Below, one piece after another: positions 25,201 to 37,200 of a DNA stretch of 64,000 nucleotides (positions are counted from its first letter, which is position 1; each line of letters opens with the position of its first letter). The position numbers were made by a program, and so were the translations under genes. The stretch spans positions 8,566,683-8,630,682 of the forward strand of contig NC_054741.1 in assembly GCF_018143015.1 (NCBI RefSeq), in the 5' to 3' direction. The notes under the pieces are model-generated. The model was given only the letters and a program-made list of their open reading frames with translations, ran no database searches and was not told the DNA's origin. The stretch comes from Lytechinus variegatus (Eukaryota > Echinodermata > Echinoidea > Temnopleuroida > Toxopneustidae).

Positions 25201-28200
25201 CATTTGCCTGTTCTTTGGATGACAGTATATAGTTAACCATATTTGTGAGGTATTATATGATTATGTCTGGCATATGTTTGAAATTCTTTTTCCCTTGAGT
25301 TTACTAACAGTAAGATAATGAGGAATTTACACATTAGTTGTAAAATGATTTCATTTTTCAAAAAATCTTATTTTAGAATATTTTTCCTTCAAAATAACAT
25401 TCTCCTTGCCCTTTTGTTTATTCTGATTATATTCTAAAACCTTCAGATAACAACAGCAACATCATACTAGATTACCATCCATTTTAATATTGAATATTAA
25501 AATACTTGAAATATGTTCCTTTTAAAATTTTCTACATGTATTTAAAGTGAACAGTTTTGTCAATTTTTGAGCTTGAGACTCATCAATAATATAGCTAGCA
25601 AGTGAAGCTGGACATTACAACAATGGCACACCAACAATTACTAAAAAGATCCAGATACATTCGATATACATGTACAGTACTTATTTATGCGGTCATTGAC
25701 ATTGAAACCATTCACCAACATTATACAGAACATTGTGCATACTTTATAACTGCATAATTAAGACTAAAGATATTAAGTCTTAAAGGGGAAGTTCACCCTG
25801 AAGAAAACTTTGTTGCAAAAATGGCAGAAAAAATAGTAAAAAATATTGGTGAAGGTTTGAGGAAAATCCGTTAAAGAGTAAGAAAGTTATTAGAGTTCAA
25901 AGTTTTGGATTTGTGACGTCATAAACGAGCAGCTGCCCCATGTGTTATGTAATATAAAATGCATGAATTTCAAAGTTTGCATGGTTCCTGATGACTTAAT
26001 TTTGTTTTCTATTCATGATCGGGTGTGAAATAATTTGTCCATTGATATACAAAAGGTACAGTGAAAACCATTTTCAATTTTCTGAGAAAATGACATTTTA
26101 TTGATTTTTTACCATTCGCTATGTAGGAATGCTGCTCGCATATGACGTCACAAATCAAATAATTGAAATTCTAATAACTTTTTAATTATTTGATGAATTT
26201 TTCTCAAACCTTCGGCAATATTTTTTATTATTTTTTCTGCTATTTTTACAATAAAGTTTTTGTCAGGGTGAACTTCCCCTTTAAGAAAAAAAAATGTTAG
26301 TACATTGTATGAATCTATGAATTGTACATTTTTCATATTTAGAAATACACCTGTAAATTAAAAGTACATGACTAAGTATAGGGCCTAAATTAGTCATTTC
26401 TAATGTTAACAATTATGTTATTTAATCCCTGAGACGAAGTACATGTAAGAGGTACTTTTAGTTTGCTGTAGAAGTACAATGTACATGTAGGTTTTATCGG
26501 AACGTGGTATGATATGATGGATAAATTCTGTTTTTCCAGTTGCTGTGATTCCTTTAAAGCCTTTGGAATGTGTATTTCATTGAGGGGGTAAAAACATTCT
26601 ACCCAGAATTCTTCAACTATAATTTTCTTAAAAGAACAAGATGAGAAATATAAGCTACATGCTCACCATCTGTTGTTGAAGATAAGATAGAGATTCAGTA
26701 TTATTAGTCATATAGGCCTAGATTGTCATGAGACTTATTAAAATAATCTTTAAAAAATTAAATGGAACCTAAACTTGGAAGAAGTACACAATCATGCAAA
26801 AACTGCTTGGATGAATCAGTTACTACATATTAGCATCCTTACTACTAGTAAAGTCTCCTCGCAAAGGTTCTAGACCAGTACTGTAGATTTATTCCCACCA
26901 TAACATACACTTACACATACTACCTATTGTTGTATACATACAAGACACTAGGGAATCATATTGGAATTCACCTTACACAAACAATGCTATTGTTCTGAAC
27001 CCTGCACAATAGCACACTATTTGACCTGTGACCTTTCCTCCAACTGGCAATGTGATACTGATGACCTTGAGTTTCCATGGCAACACTGATGCTCGGTATT
27101 AAAGTTGCTGGATTATTGTTTAGCTTGGGGTCAGATGTCTTGTTCATTTAACATCAGGAATTCATGCCTGCATCTCTGACAATGGAGTATTGTTCAACAA
27201 GTATGGTGCATGTGATGTACATGTGCATCATGTACCTGTATATGCTCCATTGTTAAAATTAATTTTCCATTGTGACAGGCTCTACATAGTCCTAGTCCTT
27301 TTTTTCTTAAATAAAGAAATTGACTTTGAAGAAAATACCATCATTCAGATTTCAGTTCCATTCTTAAACTTTTCAGGTGTAACATTAAAAAAATAATACG
27401 ATTGGAACAATATCAGGCAAACAAAACACTGAAATTAATTTTCATCAAAATCGGACAAAGAATAAAAACAAATTTATGGCGTAAGTTTTGCAGTGATTTG
27501 GCCAAACAGTTCTGCATGTCACCATGAATACACTGTAGTGACTGTAAGCAAATGATGATGTCACATACTCACTGACATGTATATCAGCCAACCTATTGCA
27601 TATTCATGATGGTGTCCATACAAATGTTTTCACAAAATTTTGATGAATTTTTGTTCAGCTCTGAATAATTTGCCGGATCAGAAATAGCATGCTAATTTGA
27701 AAGCTCGGGCTGGTGCAGATCGCAGCCCATCGGTTAACTTATCTTTGTAAAATAAAGAAATCTTAGCTCAAAATCGATAATTCTGTTGTTCTCTACTGCA
27801 GAAAAGCATATGTGGGACAGTCTATTAATATTGCTTCCAAAAATGCCTAACATTTGATGGAATTCTGTGCTTATAAATAATATTTTGCTCATTTCTTCAG
27901 CTATTACTCATTTTCTTCCAGAGATATTTGGCACATATATTTTTATTTATAATATGATGGTGGGCACCAAGTCTGCGCACCTAACAATTTGAGTTAAGAT
28001 TTAACACTTCTTATTTCACAAAATCTTTCAGTTAATGATGTTCCTGATATCATTAAGTAGTGTACCAAATTTTTAATGACAAATGATAAAAGAAAATATA
28101 GGATTTTCTTGAAAAAACCTCGGGCGGTCATTTTCAGATTGAAAAAAAAAATGGTAACCCATGTCTGCGCACTCATTCACTTTGCACGCGATTCGGGGAT

Positions 28201-31200
28201 TTTGATGAAAAAGGCTGCATTTTGGGCGGTTACATGATTGAAATGTCCTAAATTCATTATTTTCCACCATTTTGAGTCAGATTTTTTTATGAATACCTGT
28301 CTATGTATGGCATGTGTAAAGTTTGTGCTCGTTGCATATCTTCTTTTACTAGAATCGCGCAGATACGCGTCTGCGCAGATATGGGGGACTGCGCAGACTT
28401 AGGGGAACTTGCCATACATACAAACACCTTGGACATTGGATTCTGTTCGGACTCATTGTGAGATCATTCATTACCATGTGCAACATTTATTTATCTTTAA
28501 CTTCAGTCTGGGGCACTCTTCGGTGATACATGATCTTGATGGTATTGGCAACCACATACATGTAGGATATAGACTATATTGATTTGTTCTTGTGTTACAG
28601 GGGTTTTGGAAAGATAGGCTATGTGTATTGATCACATTTAAAAAAAATCAATAATCTGTTAGGGAAAACATCAGTCAATCTAATCTATATAGGTCATGTA
28701 AAATCTAATTGCACATAATGTAACTATTTGTTGAAGGCTAGTCCATTCCAATAAAAAGTTGGTTTGAGTATAAAAAGAAAAATCAAACAAATTTCATCAA
28801 AACTGTATGTAAAAAAAGAAAGTTGTGACATTATAAAGTCTCGCTTAATTTCAGAAAACAGTTATTAACTTCCTGGTCGGTATGCAAATGACAAGACCGA
28901 TGGCATCATCCACTCTGAAATAAGTGACATCAATAAATTTTATGTAATTAGATTAGGATGAAATTTTCACCATTATAGTACATAATACAGGATTTATATA
29001 TCGCACGTATCCACCTTGTTAGGTGCTATATCACCCCAGCTGGCTGAGCTCAGCAACCGATTCTGGAGCTCACATATCTCTCAGGAAATACTTCCTGCTG
29101 GTACCCATTTACCTCACCTGGGTTTCGGGCAGCACATTGTGGGTAAATTTTTTGCTGAAAGAAAACACACCATGGCGTGGAATCGAACCCACATCCCTCA
29201 GATAGAAAGACATCTTAACCAATAGACCGTGACACACCCATTATGCTTCCGAAATATTTCTTAAATCTATTGATTCATGTCAACTTTTTTTTTGGGGGGG
29301 AGGACTTTCACTTGAACTTTAACAATGGTAGTAATCCTGATGTGCAAGTAGCACCATTCTCCAGCTCCATAATAATAACAGACTCTATGGCCTGTATTCT
29401 GAAGTCAGGTTTAACTTAGACCTCGATCTAAGTCTGTGCTAAAATTATGGGGAGCCAAAAGTTAAAAAATTATATTTTATATTTCTTATGTTTACTATTT
29501 TGTTTTCTTTTGCTTTCATAATGAAGAAAAATACAGTTTTCATTCCCAGCCAATTATGAACAATCTGGGCATCATATGAGTTAATAAATGGAATGTGTAG
29601 TGTCAGGGATTTGTGCTCCAATTGGCTCTCCATAGACTTTAAACCAGGCTTTAATTTAAACCTAAGTTCAGAATATTGGCCTATGTCACGACTCACTAGG
29701 AAATAAGTAGGGAACTATTTGGTGTGGATGAGAATGCCCACTGTTTAAAACCTACTTTTCAATGTGACAAGATGTTTCAAAACATAATTCTGATCATCAT
29801 GATGGTCATAAAATCTGAGCTGATCGCGTTTACCAACGCATCTTTTTTGATGATTAGATTTTCCTCCGAATCAAGAGATGAAAGACGTTTACTTAATTAG
29901 GACCAGGAATGGAGGACATTGAACACACCCTTTGTTTCTCATTTAGGGCTCCACTCTAACCTTTATGTCTACTGGTCCAACCTGTTCAATGTCAGACCAG
30001 GAGATACCCAGTTTTTCCATATTTTACTGGTCCAAACCTAGTATTTACTGGTCCCCCAAAACAAAGAAAAACATAAAAAAAGGCTTGAGTTTATTTTGCT
30101 GTCTTTTATTGCCCCCCAAAAAAATTCAAACAAACAGTACACACACATTACCTTGCACATTAGAAATTCATGAGAGCCATTTCTCAAATTTGGAGAGCCA
30201 TTTTTTAAGATGCTAGAGCCATTTATATAATTACAAAAGAGGAAAAAATATTTGTATCAGTTGATACATGTACATGTATATTTTTTTACTGGTCATGTCG
30301 GACCAGTAAATCTGGCTTTTTCTGAAGATTAATTACATGTAGCCCTTATTCAATTTTTACTGGTCTGGGACCATCACACTGGCACCAGTGTCGCTCGCTG
30401 CCTTGTTTTGTAATCACTTTTTCAATCATGATTCATTTTTCTGTTAAAATTTGGAAACTGAAATGGAACACTTCCTTAGCATGTCAGTTGGCAAGCCATT
30501 GCCTCTTTGGCCCAAAGCCTGAATGTGATTTACAATTTAGTATCAATTTACAAAATACAAATTGTTGCAGAAAGTACTTGATTCAAACTTCAAATTCAAA
30601 GTGCTTTGAGTCCTTTCGAGGATGGGTCCTTGCTGGGTCAACCCTAATCTAAACAATTTGTACCACTCAGTGACGATGTAATTTATATGCACATCCAACC
30701 TGTGAAACAATGATGCTATATATGTACAATACAGTATAAAAACTTGGTACTACCATACTATTGTACGTACATGTACATGTAGAGGTCCGCATCCCAAGGT
30801 GGGAAATCTACACCCTAGAGATTGAAAATAATACCATAGAGTGTAAAGAAACAATCAAAGATGATTAAATAACATCCATAAGGTTTTGAACTTACATGTA
30901 CAAATGAAAAATTAGCACAGTAATGACATTGTACATCAATCAAAACCACAGTTTTGCTGTAGACATTGTAAAGTACTATGACTTTATTATTTATGGTGGC
31001 AGCGGTGGGATGTTGTTTAGAGGGTAACTTAATAATACTAACTTTGGTCAGTTCGGTGAAAGCTTGGCTGAATCAACTTGTTAAATTGCTCATGTTTGTG
31101 GTATATAATTTGGCTAATATATATAGGCTTACATTGAAATTTTTGGATAGATAAGCTATCAAACTAAGACTATTAGTATTGAAAATTTGCATTTCATATT

Positions 31201-34200
31201 TATCAAGCTTAGTAAGAAATTAAATTGTATTATTACCGTATACAAGTTGGATGCTGCTACTGCAAGTTACTGTGTCTATAGGCCATGTGGAAAATGCCAA
31301 ATTTCTTAATATCTGGCCAAGCCAAACCAAAAATGATTGAAATTAAAATGTATATATGATATTATAGGCCTAATAACTTCAAGATTTCAGAATTCCTCAT
31401 AAAAAAATTTCACATAAAGATGTATTTAGTGAGTTGCACTTTATAAATATCATATCGCATTCAAATCAAGCACTGTTGTATGATCCCTGCCCTAATCAAG
31501 GAACTTACATGTATATGCAATTTGAATCAAGGGAAATATTTTGTTTTCAATGATTGTTAAAAATGTAACCCTGACTGGGTTTGTAGAAAAACATTTTGTT
31601 GTGAGGAATATTAATCATTTTGAAAAGGCTTCAGGTCATTCTTTAGAATGTTTAGTTTCTGGTAATATTCTCTGCAGTTTGGACAAGGCAAGCTGAATAA
31701 AGGACTCACAGAGCTGGTCCTTTGTGTGTCATGTTCTTTTTTTGAGCTAATAAGATAAATTGCGGATAATTGGTCACCAGCATTCAAAGTGTTCACATTG
31801 CCTCTTAAAGTTCTTTGTTATGCAGCTATAATGGATATGTGATACACAGTACATTACACAGGTTTTTATAAGACCAGGAACTTGTTTCATAAAAAGTTGT
31901 TATGATAAAAATACATGTATCGATGTATGCATAATTTCACTTTCATCCAATCAAAGTGAATGATTTGTGTTTCTTATAACTTATTGTAATTTGTTTAAAC
32001 AACTAACAAGTTTTATGAAAATGGGCCTCAGGTGACTTCTTGTATATTTCAAATCAAATTCATTAACCTTTTTTATTTATATGATTATGATGAAACTTGT
32101 TGAATAGTTGACATCAAAATCCAAGAAACTGCTTTAAATGATGTCTATAGAGGAGGGAATTCATTTCCTATATTATACCCGTAGTATGATGATACTTGAA
32201 ACCACCCTCTCCTTGTTTTGATGAAAGTGGCATGAACATGTTATTTTGAAGTCCTACAAATTCTGGAATGGCCCTGAATGACAAGAATTTACAATACAGA
32301 TTGCATAATAAAAGATGCCTCCTGTATGCAGTCTGTAAGTTGTGCCCAAAGCCAATTTTTGGTTTCTTTACAATTCACACATTTTGCATAAAGACAGGTA
32401 TGTACCTTTTGAAAGGTGATGATGCCATACCGAAAGGGTGTATGTAAACCTACATGTACATGTAAAACCTCGAGCGAAGTGAGATAAAAATGTGAAGTTT
32501 TCCTTGTAGAAATAAATTTTTGCAAGGGACTGCAGGTCATCAGGTGTATGAAATAGATGTATGCATCTAACACTGAAAAGATGTGGTCTTGTAATAAGTC
32601 AAATCGTAACTTTGGTAAAAAAAAACAATTGAAATCAAATATATATTTGATAGGCCTATACACAAAACCTAGGTGTTTTGAAATTTTGCCCATTGAAAAT
32701 GTTTGTTTGACTCTGGGCAGATTTTAAAATAAGATAATCCATAAGATAATGATATATTTGTTTGGCTATACTTTGTGCTTTGCTTTCTCCCCCCCCCCCC
32801 ACCCTTTCTCTGGCCTATTTGCAATCTCCTTTTTACAGTATATGCATCACTATCACAAGGGCTTGAGCTACCCTGTTAGAATGTAATGACAAAAGTTTAA
32901 TCAACCGGATTAACAATTGGAATCATATTGAAGAAAACAAAATTCTGAGATGTTCTACCTCCATGCTTTGATATAGGATGTGCATGTGCATAAGAATGGG
33001 GGTTCTCACATATTTTTTTCCAAAGCCCTAGACCTGTAAAAATAAAATTTTCAACCTTAGAGCTTTCATAAAAACATCTGAATTTATGTTCTGTCACTTC
33101 CTTGTTTTTTTAACAAAAAAATGTCACATAACAACAAAAGTTGATTGTGATTATCCACAGCTTTTATAGGTGCAGGCTCATCTAATTACATGCAAATTAA
33201 TTACCACTCATCTTCTGAAATATTGTTTTGAGCTGGGAATGTCTTGAGGATTTTAATGCTGTTACACATGAATCACTCAAATTTCAACTATCCAAGATAG
33301 TGTGGAATATAATAAATTGGATTGAGTCAAAACATAGGTCACCAATATCAGATGCACACACCATATTGCAGTATGAATACAATAAAATTTTCAACTGCAG
33401 ATGCACAAGAGTAACACATTGTTTGCTATGTTTAGACTTTTTCACATTGAAGTAAAATTAAGGATTCTTCAGACTGATGATATTATTTTACATGTAAATT
33501 ATGTGATGCAATCAGTGACGAATCATCACTTCTGATTGAATCACTTTGGAACTTACTACAAAACATACATGCGTCAGCTCAAGCGCAGATGTATATCAGT
33601 GTTATTTGAAGCATTAAATTTAAGAATATTTATCCATAGTACTTTATTTCGAAGTGAAGTTTGTATTTCATATCATTTTAATTCTATTTGTTTATTTTAT
33701 TTTCTAATTTAAATTTTTCTTTTGTAGCCATGGAAGGATGTCTCACCGGCCGGTAAGGATTTCATCGATAAACTCCTCGTGATCAATCCATCAGAGAGGA
33801 TGACTGCATCCCAAGCTATGAAGCATCCTTGGATTGTTACCATGGCAGCACAATCTAGTCTCAAGAACCTCCAACGATCCATCAGCCAAAATTGGTTGAA
33901 GCACACCTCAACCCGGAGCCGTTCAGCTCGTTCTACCCGCTCCAATCATTCCAACAAGTCATCCAAATCCCTTCGGTCAAACCGTGGCCAGAGGGTCAAA
34001 GCCAAAGATCTTGACAAGCTGGCTAAAGAGATCAAGAAGGTGGGTCCAGTTTGCATTTTTTCCTGATAAAATCAATAATGGTCAAGCGAGGTACAATAGG
34101 TGGTTTTAAACCGCCTCGATCACAAGAATCCCTGTTAAATTAAGAGAACTTTTTATCAGGCAAGTAAATACCTGTTAAATATTCCGACATTCACACTTCC

Positions 34201-37200
34201 CTGAAACACACCCTTTGGGATAAGTTCCTGAAGTTACAAGCATGTGCAGTATATGGTCTGATAAGCAATCAAGGCGTGAGATTCAAAATCGCTAGCTCAG
34301 CAGCCACCCATAGCGCCTGCGCCCTACTACACTCTGTGCTACAAGTTCCCGTAATTTGCTTTCACATCGCCAAAATACCTCCGACCTTGAAAAATCCCCT
34401 TGATAGTTCTCGTAATTTTGACAAGTACCTACTATTTGGCGGTTATTTTCTTTCGGGGAGATTACGGATAATTTGCTTTCACATTTCCAAAATACCTGGG
34501 AACTGACAAACTTTGAGGTGGTCTGAAACCATGTAGTTTAGTAGAGACCCCGTTCTGATTATTTTCTTGAACTGGTTTCCATTTAACCAGCTTAGAAGAT
34601 TATCCTGCTGGTGTCCTCATAAGCATCCTCTGAACTGGTTTCTCGAACCACTTGACATGAAGTGGTCCTGTTGGTGTGGGAACACTCTCAGTGGAGTCAC
34701 CGTTTTTGACACGAAATGTGAAATTGCGGCTTAGGCATCTTTCACACGGCATGTACTAAGTAGGGCGCCAAACATATTCACAAACTCTTGTACTTCTTTG
34801 CGAAGATCGCTTCCCAAAGATTAGTCTTGGAATGTGAAGGACCAGAATAAATTTGATTATTTGAGAGCTGTTATAGTGCTATTGGGGACATTCAATCTCA
34901 TCATCGAATTCTTTTCATGTACAGGATTCTCAAATAATGCAGACTACTTCTGAATTCATGAACACAATTTTTCTTATCTGCACTGAGTCAAGAATCTCAG
35001 GACTATTTGGGGGTGCATTCATGAAAGGGGTATATGACACAAATAATCTTTAGGCATATTCAAACTTTCCTAATAATAAATATATCTGTTATAACAATGA
35101 CTTGTTCAGTCCATGAATTCAGGATAATTATTCCATCTATCCACACGGTTACACTTCGTAATTCGGAAGGTTTGTAATTCTGAAACACGTAAATTGCCAA
35201 TACCTCAATGTTCGTTAATCCGAAAACGTAAAAGGGTTCGTTGATCCGAACATTTGTGGCATTATTCCGAAGGTTTGATAATCCGAAAACAAAATACGGT
35301 TCGATGTTTCGAAGGTTCGTTTGTCCGAAAACAAAATAAGGTTCGTTGTTCCAAAGGTTCGTTAATCCAAAAACGAAAAAGGTTCATTGTTCCGAAGGTT
35401 CGTTAGTCCGAAAACAAAATAGGGTTCGTTAATCATTACGTTTTTGGACTAACGAACCTTCGGAATTACGAACCTCATTTTGTTTTCGGATCCATTGTTC
35501 ATTGTTCCGAAGGTTCGTTAGTCCGAAAACAAAATAGGGTTCGTTAATCATTACGTTTTTGGACTAACGAACCTTCGGAATTACGAACCTCATTTCGTTT
35601 TCGGATTAACGAACCTTCGGAATTACGAACCTCACTTTGTTTTCGGACTTACGAACCTTCGGAAATACCAACCTTCGGAATACAAATCTTCGGAATATCT
35701 GAACTTTTAGAATTACGAATGTATGCATGTCCACACATACATGTACATGAAACAGATAATTCGTGTTGCCTCACCAACATTTTTTTTCATAATTTCCTTC
35801 ACACTGCTATAAATGTTCGTGTTGCCTTGGAGAATACCTTGAGAAACTTCTTGTAATTTTGAAAAGTACAGATGTTACTGAAAAAACTTGCGAATATTTT
35901 CTGTCAGGGATATTTAGTACTTACTTTCATGCAGACAAAATACATGGTATTTTCCTTAAGCATGTGTGAAGGCATCTATTGTCAATAATATGGTAATAAG
36001 GGGATTGGTAGTCAAGAGTCTGGTCTGTTTATTTTCTTGCTAATCTATAACACCTCAGTTTCCCCCCTACTTCCTGCATTCAAAACAAGTTGAGATCTTT
36101 TACAGTCTACAGTGTATGTCAGTTTAGGCTTGGCAATGCATGTATCATCAGTATTATGCTTCAAGGATCTTACCATATACATGTAGGCTTTCAAGAAGTC
36201 ATATGTTTTGGTCACTCTCTACTAATGGTCACTACTCTGACTAATACCGCTTTCAGTAACTCATGATTTTGGGGTCCGTACCAGGCCCGCGCTAAAATAG
36301 TCCGCACCAAGCAATAAAAAATGCTTTCAGTAACTATAGCAGAGCCGCGCCACTTTTACGATCACCCATTCAAAAACTCAGGCACGTAAGGGAAAACTGT
36401 CATGGTAACTGAACACGCCATATACAGAGTGGAAGTGCTCCGTATTCGCTGAATATTCGCGCGGTAAATTTGATGAACACGCGATGCGGAGGCACGGCCA
36501 GAATTGTGTGACCTTTGACCGTGCGAGGAATTTTGGCCGGGGCCTGGTGCTGCTATCCATTCATAAACTCTTTGGTCGGCGCCTTACGACTTAGCCCGGG
36601 CCAGCGAGTTACTGAAAGGGGTATTACAAAACTAAATGAATAAAATTGCTGAATTGATATACAGTATGTTGAAACAATATGAAAACTAGTACAGTAGGAT
36701 GATAAGAATGAGATATAAATGTGAGAAAATGTTAAAGTGATTTATTGTACATATTCTGTTTTAAATAATCAATCATACCAACGATTCTGTTTTTGTCTTG
36801 CCTGCATAGCACTGTACTAATGACACTGTAGACACCACTTTTCCCATGGTGGCGGCGGTATCAAAATTGAAATGTTAAGTTCTGAACCATAGTCAAGTTT
36901 TATGTTTTTATTTGACTTTCAGGAAACAAAGACATCGGATGTGAAGTCTGGAAGGACTTCAAGCCTACCCGACAAGACAACCAAGGCTTTAAGTCTTCAA
37001 CCTCTACCAGATATCAGTCATCATCCAACAACATCACGGGATGACCCTTCATCATCAAGGAACAATCTGCCACCTTTGAAGAATGACCAATCATCCTCCA
37101 GGAATGGCCTTTCAAAGGAGGACCAGTCCTTGTCCAGGAATGACCAATCATCAAGGAATGACAAGACTGTTCTATCATCTAAGAATGACCATGGTTCAAG

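Noticed and set aside
35125..35720. CRISPR-like periodic repeats
   Set aside because: Animal DNA; units are palindromic and of varying spacing with no unique spacers, so it is a minisatellite.
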